DNA of 64,000 nucleotides, from NCBI GenBank assembly GCA_016792685.1, contig JAEULQ010000116.1, positions 1 through 64,000 of the forward strand, in the 5' to 3' direction. The position numbers and the translations under genes are program-made. Origin of the DNA: Tabrizicola sp. (GTDB lineage Bacteria > Pseudomonadota > Alphaproteobacteria > Rhodobacterales > Rhodobacteraceae). Positions within the stretch are counted from its first letter, which is position 1, and every line of letters starts with the position of its first letter. Of the stretch, positions 8,444 through 16,707 are shown one piece after another. The notes below the pieces were generated by a model. The model ran no database searches, had not been told where the DNA came from, and saw only the letters and a program-made list of their open reading frames with translations.

Positions 8444-9619
8444 ATGATCGAACTGCAGCAATCCCCGACCGAACCCGCTTTCGTCCAGAACCCCTACCCT
8501 TTCTACGAGCGCGCCCGCGTTGCCGGCCCGTTTTTCCGCTGGCAGGACTATGGCCTGATCTGCACCGGTAATTCCGCCGCCGTGAACGCCATCTTCCGCG
8601 ACCGCCGGTTTGGCCGCGAACCGGTCGAACCGCTGGTCGTTCCGCCGCATCTGGCGCCGTTCTACGCCGTCGAAGCGCATTCGATGCTGGAGCTTGAGCC
8701 CCCCCGGCACACCCGCCTGCGCAGTCTTGTCCTGCGTGCCTTCACCTCGCGGCGGATTGCCGGGCTTGCGCCAGACGTCACGGCGCTGGCAGAGGAACTG
8801 GTCGCAGCCTTCCCGCCCGGCGAATTCGACCTTCTTGCCGCCTTTGCCCAACCGCTGCCGGTCCGGATCATCGCCCGGCTGCTGGGGGTGCCGGAGAGCA
8901 TGGCTCCCGACCTTCTGCGCTGGTCGAATGCCATGGTTGCCATGTACATGGCCGGCCGCACCCGGGCGATGGAGGATCGCGCCGTTGCCGCAACCGAGGC
9001 TTTCGTGGCCTTCATGCGGTCCTACGTCGAAGAGCGCCGCGCCCGTCCCGCCGACGACCTGATCACCCAGCTCATCGCCGCCGAGATGGAGGGTGAACGG
9101 CTGACGACGGACGAGCTGATCACCACCTGCATCCTCCTGTTGAATGCCGGCCACGAGGCGACGGTTCACACGATCGGCAATGGCGTGAAGACCCTGCTGG
9201 AAACCGGAACGCCTGCGACGACGCTCGGACCTGACCAAGTCGAGGCGACGGTCGAGGAAATCCTCCGCTTCGATCCTGCCCTCCACATGTTCACCCGCTG
9301 GGCCTATGAGGACGTCGAAGTGATGGGCCACACGTTCCACCGGGGCGATCAGGTGGGCCTGCTTCTGGGCATGGCCAACCGCGATCCGTCGGTCTGGGAA
9401 GACCCTGCCCGTTTTGCCCCAGCTCGCCTGGTAAAGCCCATTGCCACCTTCGGTGCTGGCCTGCACTTCTGCGTCGGCGCACCCTTGGCGCGGCTCGAGC
9501 TGCAGGTCGCACTGCCGATCCTCTTCCAGCACCATCCGAACCTCGCCCTGGCCAAAGCGCCGCAATATGCCGATGTCTTCCACTTCCACGGCCTGCGAGA
9601 GCTTTGCGTCCGGACCTGA
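8444..9619 (+). CDS. Cytochrome P450
   Basis: A 391-residue soluble bacterial P450 monooxygenase. The I-helix oxygen-activation motif is AGHEAT (LLNAGHEATVHTI), the K-helix ExxR is EEILR, and the heme-ligand loop FGAGLHFCVGAPLARLELQ supplies C343. No ferredoxin or ferredoxin reductase gene is adjacent, so electrons must come from elsewhere; the FNR at 13.6 kb belongs to a different transcription unit. The substrate is unknown. It is the last gene of the short unit with the EamA transporter, and a hairpin region follows. Confidence 0.93.
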   Translation: MIELQQSPTEPAFVQNPYPFYERARVAGPFFRWQDYGLICTGNSAAVNAIFRDRRFGREPVEPLVVPPHLAPFYAVEAHSMLELEPPRHTRLRSLVLRAFTSRRIAGLAPDVTALAEELVAAFPPGEFDLLAAFAQPLPVRIIARLLGVPESMAPDLLRWSNAMVAMYMAGRTRAMEDRAVAATEAFVAFMRSYVEERRARPADDLITQLIAAEMEGERLTTDELITTCILLLNAGHEATVHTIGNGVKTLLETGTPATTLGPDQVEATVEEILRFDPALHMFTRWAYEDVEVMGHTFHRGDQVGLLLGMANRDPSVWEDPARFAPARLVKPIATFGAGLHFCVGAPLARLELQVALPILFQHHPNLALAKAPQYADVFHFHGLRELCVRT

Positions 9620-9648
9620 AAGGTCCTTGCGCTTGTCCCTGGCACGCC

Positions 9649-9701
9649 GGGGGTTTGGGGGTGAAACCCCCATCAGCCGAGGAGGAGGGCCCAGTCCCTC
9701 C
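9649..9701. repeat. Two hairpins between convergent P450 and Lrp genes
   Basis: GGGGGTTT (9649-9656), a 7-nt loop and AAACCCCC (9664-9671) form a perfect 8-bp stem. GGAGGG (9684-9689), a 6-nt loop and CCCTCC (9696-9701) form a second stem. They lie in the 130-bp gap between convergent genes and probably help end transcription, although neither has a T-run. Confidence 0.45.
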
Positions 9702-9749
9702 GACGAGACAGAAGACGTGCGCGCCAGCGCTCCGCCTGAAAACCGCCCT

Positions 9750-10211
9750 TTACAATGGCAGAACGGTCGTCGACTTGATTTCTTCCATGCTCAGAAGAGC
9801 AGTCACGTTGTAGATCTTCACTTCGGAAATCAGCGCCTGGTAGAACGTATCATAGGCCCGGGCATTCTTGACCCTGACCTTCAGGATATAGTCGATGTCG
9901 CCCGCCAGCCGGTGTGCCTCAAGAACTTCCGGCCGTTCCCTGAGCGCCTTCAGGAACTTGCGCTGCCATTCCGCCTCGTGCTCCGAGGTCCGGATCAACA
10001 CGAAGAAGCAGGCCTCAAGCCCCAGCGCCTCGGCATCCAGGATCGCGGTCGTTCGGGTGATCACCCCCTGCTCGCGCATGCGCCGGATCCGGTTCCACAC
10101 CGGGGTCTTCGACGACCCGACCTTGCGGGCGATTTCATCCAGCGACTGTTCGGCATCCTGTTGCAGTTCGGACAGGATTTTCCGGTCCAGATCATCCAGC
10201 GCGGCGCTCAT
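9750..10211 (-). CDS. Lrp/AsnC family transcriptional regulator
   Basis: A 153-residue feast/famine regulator. An N-terminal HTH (LDEIARKVGSSKTPVWNRIRRM, about residues 23-44) is followed by a C-terminal RAM ligand-binding domain with the typical GDIDYILKVRV. I chose the ATG at 10211 because it gives the canonical ALDDLDRKIL start; the longer frame crosses the divergent promoter region. It is divergent from the sulfite/sulfate reduction operon, which suggests control of cysteine biosynthesis, possibly with cysteine or a related amino acid as ligand. That regulatory link is inference from position. Confidence 0.9.
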   Translation of the reverse strand: MSAALDDLDRKILSELQQDAEQSLDEIARKVGSSKTPVWNRIRRMREQGVITRTTAILDAEALGLEACFFVLIRTSEHEAEWQRKFLKALRERPEVLEAHRLAGDIDYILKVRVKNARAYDTFYQALISEVKIYNVTALLSMEEIKSTTVLPL

Positions 10212-10351
10212 TCCTGAATTTCCCCTATTCCCGGAACATGGGTTTTCTCGCCCGGCAGTATCGGAACAATCATCCTTATCTGCAAGGGTCACTGGTTCAG
10301 AACAGGGAAAATATTCTATATTCATCCTGTACTCCAGACCCCGAGGGCACC
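10212..10351. promoter_or_regulatory. Divergent control region between Lrp regulator and cys operon
   Basis: This 140-bp region is locally AT-rich, unlike its neighbours. GAATTTCCCC near the regulator start and GGGAAAATATTC (about 10304-10315) near the operon start are roughly inverse copies, as expected of degenerate Lrp-family sites. TATATT (about 10317-10322) could be a -10 element for the operon. Exact sites cannot be fixed by eye. Confidence 0.4.
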
Positions 10352-10657
10352 ATGAGCCGCCGCTTCACACCGAAGATCGTGACCGCGAACCGCCTGCGGG
10401 AAGGCGATGTCGTCTATCTGACCGCCGATGACCAATGGTCGCCCTTCCACCACGAGGCGGAACTGATCGAGGACGAGGCCCATGCCCAGATGCGGCTTCT
10501 GCACGCCGCGGCCCAAAGGCTGAGCATTGTCGGCGCCTATCTGGCCGATGCCAGACCCGGCCCGAAAGGCCCCGAACCCACCCATTTCCGCGAGGAATTC
10601 CGGACGCGGGGCCCATCGAACTATCACCACGGCAAACAAGCCGACCACGCGAGCTGA
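10352..10657 (+). CDS. DUF2849 domain protein of the sulfite reduction operon
   Basis: This 101-residue protein of unknown function is regularly found ahead of the nitrite/sulfite reductase gene in alphaproteobacteria. It opens with FTPKIVTANRLREGDVVYL and has an acidic and His-rich middle. The ATG at 10352 is 3 nt beyond an AGGG run, and the stop is 3 nt before the reductase start. Position suggests a small accessory or regulatory factor for siroheme-dependent sulfite reduction; no catalytic motif is visible. Confidence 0.8.
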   Translation: MSRRFTPKIVTANRLREGDVVYLTADDQWSPFHHEAELIEDEAHAQMRLLHAAAQRLSIVGAYLADARPGPKGPEPTHFREEFRTRGPSNYHHGKQADHAS

Positions 10658-10660
10658 GAC

Positions 10661-12331
10661 ATGTATTCCTATTCCGACTTCGACGAAGCTTTCGTCCGCT
10701 CGCGCGTGGCCCAGTTCAGCCATCAGGTGGAACGCCGCCTGGATGGCAGCCTCACGGAAGACGAATTCCGTCCGCTGCGTCTGATGAACGGGCTTTATCT
10801 GCAGCTCCACGCCTACATGCTGCGGGTGGCGATCCCCTATGGCTCGCTGAACCCGGGCCAGATGCGCCAGCTCGCCTATATCGCCGACACCTGGGACAAG
10901 GGCTACGGCCACTTCACCACGCGGCAGAACATCCAGTTCAACTGGCCGAAACTGCCCGACGTGCCTGCGATCCTTGGCGCGCTGGCGGATGTCGAGATGC
11001 ATGCCATCCAGACCTCGGGCAACTGCGTGCGGAACGTCACCGCCGACCATTTCGCCGGTGCCGCGGCCGATGAGATCGCCGACCCCCGTCCTTACGCCGA
11101 GCTTCTGCGCCAGTGGTCCACCGACCATCCTGAATTCCAGTTCCTGCCGCGCAAGTTCAAGATCGCCATCACCGGCAGCCCGAACGACCGCGCCGTGACC
11201 CGCGCGCATGACATCGGCCTGCGCATGGTCCGCAATGCAGCGGGCGAACCCGGCTTCGAAGTCATCGTCGGCGGTGGCCTTGGCCGGACTCCGATGATCG
11301 GCGTCACTGTCCGCGACTTCCTGCCTGAGGCGGACCTCCTGCCTTACGTCGAGGCCGTCCTCAGCGTCTACAACACGCTTGGCCGCCGCGACAACAAGTA
11401 CAAGGCGCGGATCAAGATCACCGTGCATGAGACCGGCAAGGAAGCGATCACCGAAATGATCGAGGCCCGCTTTGCCGAACTGCGTCCGCTTTTCGGCGGC
11501 AACGATCAGAAGCTGCTGACCGAGATCCGCGAGGCTTTCGCGCCCCCCGCCTTCCGCAATGCGCCGGTGGATGCCTATGACGCCTTCTACAAGGCCGACC
11601 CGGTCTTCCGCGCCTGGGCCGACACCAACCTGACCGCGCACCGCAACGCTCAATATGCGATCGTCACGATCAGCCTGAAGGCGCATGGCCAGACCCCGGG
11701 CGATGCCACCAGCGACCAGATGCGCCTCATCGCCGATCTTGCTGAAAAATATGGTCATTCCGACCTGCGGATCAGCCATGAGCAGAACGTCATCCTGCCG
11801 CATGTCCACAAATCCGACCTGCCGACCCTGCATGCAGCGCTGGTGCAAGCGGGCCTCGGCACGGCCAATGTCGGACTTCTTTCCGACATCATCGCCTGCC
11901 CGGGCATGGACTATTGCGCCCTTGCCACCGCCCGCTCGATCCCCGTCGCACAGGAGCTGGCCACGCATTTCGATGCGCTGAAGCTGGAGCATGACATCGG
12001 CCCGCTGAAGATCAAGATCTCGGGCTGCATCAACGCCTGCGGCCACCACCACGTCGGCCATATCGGCATTCTCGGCCTCGACCGCGCGGGGGTAGAGAAT
12101 TACCAGATCACCCTTGGCGGCGACGGCACCGAGGATGCAGTGATCGGCGAAAAGACCGGCCCGGGCTTTGCCTATACCGAAATCGTCCCCGCCATCGAAC
12201 GCATCCTGCGCGCCTATCTCGGGCTGCGGAGCGAGCCGTCAGAAACTTTCCTGCAGGCTTTCAAGCGTGTCGGTATGGAGCCGTTCAAGGCCGCGCTCTA
12301 CGACACGGAAGACGCGCAAGATGCCGCGTGA
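10661..12331 (+). CDS. cysI: Assimilatory sulfite reductase hemoprotein (nitrite/sulfite reductase family)
   Basis: A 556-residue siroheme/[4Fe-4S] enzyme that reduces sulfite to sulfide in six electrons. The cluster and siroheme ligands are C413 and C419 (CPGMDYC) and C456 and C460 (SGCINACGHH), in the expected C-x5-C ... C-x3-C spacing. Two ferrodoxin-like half-domains precede each siroheme-binding half. No flavoprotein CysJ is adjacent; a ferredoxin-NADP reductase gene ends the cluster, so ferredoxin is the likely donor. The family includes nitrite reductases, but the neighbouring APS reductase indicates sulfite as substrate. Confidence 0.93.
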   Translation: MYSYSDFDEAFVRSRVAQFSHQVERRLDGSLTEDEFRPLRLMNGLYLQLHAYMLRVAIPYGSLNPGQMRQLAYIADTWDKGYGHFTTRQNIQFNWPKLPDVPAILGALADVEMHAIQTSGNCVRNVTADHFAGAAADEIADPRPYAELLRQWSTDHPEFQFLPRKFKIAITGSPNDRAVTRAHDIGLRMVRNAAGEPGFEVIVGGGLGRTPMIGVTVRDFLPEADLLPYVEAVLSVYNTLGRRDNKYKARIKITVHETGKEAITEMIEARFAELRPLFGGNDQKLLTEIREAFAPPAFRNAPVDAYDAFYKADPVFRAWADTNLTAHRNAQYAIVTISLKAHGQTPGDATSDQMRLIADLAEKYGHSDLRISHEQNVILPHVHKSDLPTLHAALVQAGLGTANVGLLSDIIACPGMDYCALATARSIPVAQELATHFDALKLEHDIGPLKIKISGCINACGHHHVGHIGILGLDRAGVENYQITLGGDGTEDAVIGEKTGPGFAYTEIVPAIERILRAYLGLRSEPSETFLQAFKRVGMEPFKAALYDTEDAQDAA

Positions 12332-13073
12332 CGGCCGCCACGAAGGTCCCGTCGCCGAACGGGTCAGCGCGCTGAACGCGCGCTACAAGCACCACTCAGC
12401 AACCGCGGTGCTGGAACATGCGTTGAAGGACGCGGACCTTGGCAAGGTTGCGCTGGTTTCCTCCTTCGGGGCGGAATCGGTGGTCCTCCTCCACCTCGTC
12501 AGTGTCATCGCGCCTGAAACCCCGGTGCTTTTCATTGACACGCGGATGCTGTTTCAGGAAACGCTCGACTACCAGCGCGAGTTGGCCGAGAAGCTGCACC
12601 TCTGCGACATCCGCACGATCCGGGCGAACCCGGCGCGGGTGAATTTCGAGGATCCGGACGGGACGCTCCACCAGTTCTCGACCGATGCCTGCTGCAATGT
12701 CCGCAAGGTCGAGCCGCTGGAACGGGCGCTTGCACCCTTCGACGGCTGGATCACCGGCCGCAAGCGGTTCCAGAATTCCGACCGCGAGGCGCTCCAGTTC
12801 TTCGAGAACGAGGGCGATCACCGGATCAAGGTCAACCCGCTGGCCCATTGGGGCCGCGAGGACCTTGAGGAATACATGGTCGAAAACCGCCTTCCCCGGC
12901 ATCCGCTGGTGGCGAAGGGCTACCCTTCCATCGGCTGCGCGCCGTGCACAAGCCCGGTGAAACCGGGTGAAGATCCCCGCGCAGGCCGTTGGCGCGGAAG
13001 CCAAAAAACCGAATGCGGTATCCATTTTATCGACGGCAAGGCCGTGCGCACACCCAAGGAGAACGCGGCATGA
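12321..13073 (+). CDS. cysH: Adenylylsulfate (APS/PAPS) reductase, [4Fe-4S] type
   Basis: A 250-residue assimilatory reductase that makes sulfite from activated sulfate using thioredoxin or a similar donor. C124/C125 (DACCNVRK) and C206/C209 (GCAPC) are the four ligands of the [4Fe-4S] cluster that mark the APS-type enzyme; C232 in KTECGIH is the catalytic Cys. The ATG at 12321 overlaps the end of cysI by 11 nt and gives a full-length family protein. The cluster ligands argue for APS rather than PAPS as substrate, by family knowledge. Confidence 0.93.
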   Translation: MPRDGRHEGPVAERVSALNARYKHHSATAVLEHALKDADLGKVALVSSFGAESVVLLHLVSVIAPETPVLFIDTRMLFQETLDYQRELAEKLHLCDIRTIRANPARVNFEDPDGTLHQFSTDACCNVRKVEPLERALAPFDGWITGRKRFQNSDREALQFFENEGDHRIKVNPLAHWGREDLEEYMVENRLPRHPLVAKGYPSIGCAPCTSPVKPGEDPRAGRWRGSQKTECGIHFIDGKAVRTPKENAA

Positions 13074-13474
13074 GCGTGATCGTCACCGATGCGGGCTTTG
13101 CCCCAGCCACCGCGCGCGAAATCGTGGTGCTGTCCGATCTGACCGACCAGACGGCGGTGGACCTGTCAAACACCGATGACCCTGCCGCGCTGGAAGGTGC
13201 GCTGGACCGGCTGACCCTGATCCGCGTGGCCTTCCCCGCCTTCAACGATGGCCGGGCCTTCACCATCGCCCGGCGTCTGCGGATGATGGGCTACAAGGGA
13301 CAGCTCCTTGCGCTTGGTCCGGTCATTGCCGACCAATATGCGATGCTGCGCCGGGTGGGCTTTGATGGGGCGGAGATCCCCGATGAAATCGCCGCCCGCC
13401 AACCCGCCGAGCAGTGGCAGTTCCGCGCCGCCGACTGGCGCGATCATCACTATCAGGCCCGCCTGCGCGCTTGA
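13070..13474 (+). CDS. DUF934 domain protein of the sulfate assimilation operon
   Basis: A 134-residue protein of the DUF934 family, usually annotated as an oxidoreductase-like partner of sulfite reductase. It overlaps cysH by the ATGA tetranucleotide. Conserved features are the Arg-rich FNDGRAFTIARRLR segment and the C-terminal RAADWRDHHYQARL. No cofactor motif is recognisable. Constant linkage with cysI and cysH indicates a role in sulfite reduction, mechanism unknown. Confidence 0.82.
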   Translation: MSVIVTDAGFAPATAREIVVLSDLTDQTAVDLSNTDDPAALEGALDRLTLIRVAFPAFNDGRAFTIARRLRMMGYKGQLLALGPVIADQYAMLRRVGFDGAEIPDEIAARQPAEQWQFRAADWRDHHYQARLRA

Positions 13475-13501
13475 GGCGCTGGACTGATCGCCCCCAATAT
13501 T

Positions 13502-13515
13502 GTATGCATGCATAC
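13502..13515. promoter_or_regulatory. 14-bp perfect palindrome upstream of fpr
   Basis: GTATGCATGCATAC is a perfect palindrome in the 117-bp gap before ferredoxin-NADP reductase, in an AT-rich patch within GC-rich DNA. Its look recalls GntR-type operators. It marks a separate promoter for fpr more likely than read-through only. No regulator gene of that family is in the window. Confidence 0.5.
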
Positions 13516-13530
13516 GATTTCCGGCCGCGA

Positions 13531-13549
13531 CCCTGCGACCCGAGCAGGG
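13531..13549. other. Small hairpin in fpr leader
   Basis: CCCTGC, a 7-nt loop and GCAGGG form a 6-bp hairpin 43 bp before the fpr ATG. It could be part of a leader or a weak stop for the cys operon. There is no T-run. Confidence 0.3.
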
Positions 13550-13591
13550 CTTCCCATGTGGCCAACACTCGCCTAAGGAGGGCGAAAGGCC

Positions 13592-14413
13592 ATGACTGAG
13601 GCACTGACCATGGACGCCAAGCCCGCAAAGCCGCACCTTCCGGATGCGCAGACTGTCACCAGCGTAAGGCACTGGACTGACCGGCTGTTCTCTTTCCGGG
13701 TGTCGCGGCCGGCAACGCTGCGCTTCCGTTCGGGCGAGTTCGTGATGATCGGTCTCCTGGGCGAAAACGGCAAACCGCTCCTCCGCGCCTATTCCATCGC
13801 TTCACCCTCGTGGGACGAAGAGCTGGAGTTCTACTCGATCAAGGTGCCGGATGGCCCGCTGACCTCACGGCTTCAGCATATCCAGCCGGGCGACGAGATC
13901 ATCCTGCGCCCGAAGCCCGTGGGGACGCTGGTCGTGGACGCGCTGTTGCCGGGCAAGCGGCTTTGGTTCCTGGCCACGGGGACCGGTCTTGCCCCCTTCG
14001 CCAGTTTGATGCGTGACCCCGAAGTCTATGAGAAATTCGACCAGGTCATCATGATGCACACCTGCCGCGAGGTGGCGGAGCTGGAGTATGGCCGCCAACT
14101 GGTCGAAGGGCTGCAGGACGATCCGCTGATCGGCGAGATGGTGCAGGGCAAGCTGCGCTACTACCCGACCACGACCCGCGAGACCTTCCACCACATGGGC
14201 CGCGTCACCGACAACCTCGCATCGGGCAAGGTCTTCGCTGACCTCGATCTGCCAAAGATGAATCCGACCGAGGACAGGGCCATGGTCTGCGGCAGCCTTG
14301 CCTTCAACGTCGATGTGAAGGCGATCCTGGAGGGCTTCGGCCTGCGCGAAGGCGCGAATTCGGATCCGAAGGAGTTCGTGGTCGAAAAGGCCTTTGTCGG
14401 CGACGGGATCTGA
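13592..14413 (+). CDS. fpr: Ferredoxin--NADP+ reductase
   Basis: A 273-residue FAD enzyme that moves electrons between NADPH and ferredoxin or flavodoxin. RAYSIASPSW is the FAD-binding motif, GTGLAPFASL the NADP pyrophosphate motif, and MVCGSLAFN a further conserved NADP segment. The ATG follows a strong AAGGAGGGCG ribosome site. It stands 117 bp after the sulfite reductase operon and can supply reduced ferredoxin to CysI, although a palindrome in the gap suggests some separate control. The gene ends at a strong bidirectional terminator. Confidence 0.93.
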   Translation: MTEALTMDAKPAKPHLPDAQTVTSVRHWTDRLFSFRVSRPATLRFRSGEFVMIGLLGENGKPLLRAYSIASPSWDEELEFYSIKVPDGPLTSRLQHIQPGDEIILRPKPVGTLVVDALLPGKRLWFLATGTGLAPFASLMRDPEVYEKFDQVIMMHTCREVAELEYGRQLVEGLQDDPLIGEMVQGKLRYYPTTTRETFHHMGRVTDNLASGKVFADLDLPKMNPTEDRAMVCGSLAFNVDVKAILEGFGLREGANSDPKEFVVEKAFVGDGI

Positions 14414-14431
14414 ACGGTCCGACCGAAAGCA

Positions 14432-14460
14432 AAAGGCCCCGGGGATCCCCCGGGGCCTTT
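14432..14460. terminator. Bidirectional rho-independent terminator
   Basis: AAAGGCCCCGGGGATC and its mirror CCCCGGGGCCTTT form a long GC stem with A-run on one side and T-run on the other, flanked by a further CCGAAAG/CTTTCGG pair. It sits between the convergent fpr and the Ala-rich gene and can stop both. Confidence 0.9.
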
Positions 14461-14482
14461 GCCTTTCGGCTGAAGCCGAAGA

Positions 14483-14902
14483 TTACATGCCAAGCGCGGT
14501 CTTGACCTGCGCGATGGTGTCGGCGACGAGCGCCGGGTTGGCCTTGGCGGCCTCGACAGCGGTCTTCAGCGTGGTCTTCATGGCGTCGTCCAGCGTCGAG
14601 CCGTCGATCAGCGCCACAACGGCATCCGCGTTGAAGTTGGCCGGGTCGAGCGCGGCAGCAGCAGCAGCGGCAGCCTCGTCAGCGGCTTTCTGGGCGGCAG
14701 CAGCAGCCTCTTCAGCAGCCTTGGCAGCTTCCTCTTCGGCCTTCTTCGCAGCTTCTTCAGCAGCTTTGGCGTCAGCAGCAGCCTGCTCTTCAGCAGCTTT
14801 CGCAGCAGCGGCAGCTTCCTGAGCGGGCTTGTAGCTGAACTGGTAGTAGCCGCCAGCAGCCAGAAGGACGACGATGGCGCCGATGATTACAGTTCTGTTC
14901 AT
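14483..14902 (-). CDS. Alanine-rich membrane-anchored coiled-coil protein
   Basis: A 139-residue protein of unknown function. One N-terminal hydrophobic helix (residues 4-20, [18 protein letters not shown]) suggests an inner-membrane anchor with the rest in the periplasm. Residues about 28-97 are almost only Ala, Glu and Lys in a helical or coiled-coil pattern, followed by a small folded-looking tail ([16 protein letters not shown]...). The ATG at 14902 has a GGGAGAAATTGAC ribosome site. Similar composition recurs in the OmpA-like protein at 17.8-20 kb, but homology cannot be inferred from such a biased segment. Confidence 0.75.
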   Translation of the reverse strand: MNRTVIIGAIVVLLAAGGYYQFSYKPAQEAAAAAKAAEEQAAADAKAAEEAAKKAEEEAAKAAEEAAAAAQKAADEAAAAAAAALDPANFNADAVVALIDGSTLDDAMKTTLKTAVEAAKANPALVADTIAQVKTALGM

Positions 14903-15110
14903 GTCAATTTCTCCCATGACCGGAGCTTGGGCCCGGATGGCGCCCATATGGCAGCTTGCCCGGGAAATGAAAAGGGTACCGCACCCTCCTCATGCCAAAA
15001 AGGCCAGAAATCCGCGGAAAACTGGGCGCTCTCATGGGATGCCGGGTTGCAGTGCCCGGATGGCGCGTCTAAATTGCCGCCGCAAGCTGAACCATCAAAG
15101 GACGACTGCC

Positions 15111-15650
15111 ATAGCCCGCCGACCGCACAACGCCCCACCGCAACGCGAAACCGGACCCCGCATCAATGACCGCATCCGAGCACCGGAAATCCGACTGATC
15201 GGCGCGGACGGCGAAAACGTAGGGGTGGTGACCCCGGCCCGAGCGCTACAGATGGCCGAGGAAGCAGGGCTGGATCTGGTTGAAATCTCGCCGACGGCGA
15301 TACCGCCGGTCTGCAAGATCATGGACTTCGGCAAGTTCAAGTACGAGACCCAGAAGCGCGAGGCCGAGGCCCGCAAGAAGCAGAAGATCATCGAGATCAA
15401 GGAAATCAAGTTCCGTCCGGGTACCGACAAGCACGACTATGACGTCAAGATGCGCTCGGTGATGAAGTTCCTGGACGAGGGCGACAAGGTAAAAGTCACC
15501 CTGCGCTTCCGCGGCCGCGAGATGGCTCACCAGGAACTTGGGCTCGAGCTTCTGAACCGCGTCGCTGCCGATGTCGGCGAAGAGGGCAAGGTCGAAAGCA
15601 TGCCGCGGCTGGAAGGCCGCCAAATGGTGATGATGATCGCGCCAAAGTAA
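15111..15650 (+). CDS. infC: Translation initiation factor IF-3, probable ATA start
   Basis: IF-3 binds the 30S subunit, keeps subunits apart and checks the start codon. Both domains are present: N-terminal with [17 protein letters not shown], and C-terminal with [12 protein letters not shown]. The usual family N-terminus ([10 protein letters not shown]) is preceded by ATA at 15111, with an AAAGGACG ribosome site 7 nt upstream. No ATG, GTG or TTG lies at that point; the in-frame ATG at 15060 would add 17 unlike residues without a good ribosome site. A rare start codon fits the known IF-3 self-control (AUU in E. coli infC). The product would have 179 residues. Confidence 0.9.
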   Translation: MARRPHNAPPQRETGPRINDRIRAPEIRLIGADGENVGVVTPARALQMAEEAGLDLVEISPTAIPPVCKIMDFGKFKYETQKREAEARKKQKIIEIKEIKFRPGTDKHDYDVKMRSVMKFLDEGDKVKVTLRFRGREMAHQELGLELLNRVAADVGEEGKVESMPRLEGRQMVMMIAPK

Positions 15651-15678
15651 GGCGACACATCGCGACAGGAACGGGGAT

Positions 15679-15700
15679 GGGGGCGGTCAGCCCCCGTTTT
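15679..15700 (+). terminator. Rho-independent terminator of infC
   Basis: GGGGGC, loop GGTCA, GCCCCC, then GTTTTC. The stem follows the infC stop by about 28 nt and overlaps the end of the convergent molybdopterin-binding gene. Confidence 0.75.
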
Positions 15701-16707
15701 CATTCGGTCCTGGTCTCGCGCAGGTGGCCGCGCAGCGGGATTTCCTTCAAAAGGCCGCCGACCCCCATTGCAGCTATGTCATCGTCGCTTGGGGAAAGAC
15801 CACATGCAAAGCGCTCCAGAACCCAATCGGCACCGTTCAGGGCCGGACTGCGCGCACAACCCGGAAGGCCGATGACCGGCTTTGCCTCAAGCGCACCGAA
15901 GAACAGCAGGTTGCCCGGATCAACGGGCATTCCGAAACGCTGGACCTGACCGCCTGCCCTGCGCAGCCCCTCGGGCGCAACGTCCTGCGGGTCCGAAGTC
16001 GCCGATCCGGTCAGGATCAACAGCAGGTCGCCCTTTGCCTCGGCCAGGGCCTGCGCCACAGCTGCGGTCTGGTGCGGCACCGTCACGCAGTCGACCAGCG
16101 CTATTCCAAGCGCACGAAGCCGACCCTCGATGGCCCTGCGACCCTTGGCGGCAAGCTTCGGATCAAGCTCGGGCACTTCAGTCAGGATCAGGCTTGCACT
16201 TTGGCGCACGACCGGCTGAACCCGAAGCGCGCCGCGGCCGATGTGACATGCCTCAACCAGGGCCGCTTCGGGGACCGAATAGGTGATGATCTTGACCGTA
16301 GCCACCAACTGACCCGGCGCCACGCGGGCATAGGGTGCCAGCGTTGCCAGCGTGATTGCCGGGTGCACCCGGTTCATCGCGTGGATGGCCGCTGCGTCGG
16401 GAATCATGAGGCCGGGACAGCGGGCATTCAGGTTCACCCGGCCAGTGAAGGCCGCCGACAGCGCCAGCCCGGCAGCTTCCGGCGCGGGCACCAGTGCCCT
16501 TGCCAGGCGATCCGCAGCGATGTCTTCGGCCACATCCGCCGGGTCAAGCAATGCCACCATGACTTCCGTCACGCCAGCGGCGCGCAGACGGATCAGCTCG
16601 GCCTCGTCCAGCACGCAGCCCTTGCGCAACCGCCCTCCAGGCAGGACCACGGAATGGGCGAGGATCGCCCCCTTTGCGCGGTCAATTGGAAGCGGGCCAA
16701 AACGCAT
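15700..16707 (-). CDS. Molybdopterin-binding domain protein (MoeA/MogA-like)
   Basis: A 335-residue protein with the MoCF-type molybdopterin-binding fold. The C-terminal half has DLLLILTGSATSDPQDVAPEG and IGLPGCARSPALNGADWVLE, as in MoeA/MogA-like domains, while the N-terminal FGPLPIDRAKGAILAHS resembles the start of MoeA-like proteins. Such proteins help load the molybdenum cofactor. The start overlaps the stop of the XdhC-like gene, so the two form an operon. No molybdoenzyme structural gene is in the window, so the client is unknown. Confidence 0.8.
   Translation of the reverse strand: MRFGPLPIDRAKGAILAHSVVLPGGRLRKGCVLDEAELIRLRAAGVTEVMVALLDPADVAEDIAADRLARALVPAPEAAGLALSAAFTGRVNLNARCPGLMIPDAAAIHAMNRVHPAITLATLAPYARVAPGQLVATVKIITYSVPEAALVEACHIGRGALRVQPVVRQSASLILTEVPELDPKLAAKGRRAIEGRLRALGIALVDCVTVPHQTAAVAQALAEAKGDLLLILTGSATSDPQDVAPEGLRRAGGQVQRFGMPVDPGNLLFFGALEAKPVIGLPGCARSPALNGADWVLERFACGLSPSDDDIAAMGVGGLLKEIPLRGHLRETRTE

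Noticed and set aside
15060..15113. ATG start for infC 17 codons upstream
   Set aside because: The added residues do not resemble IF-3, and the ribosome site is placed for the ATA at 15111.
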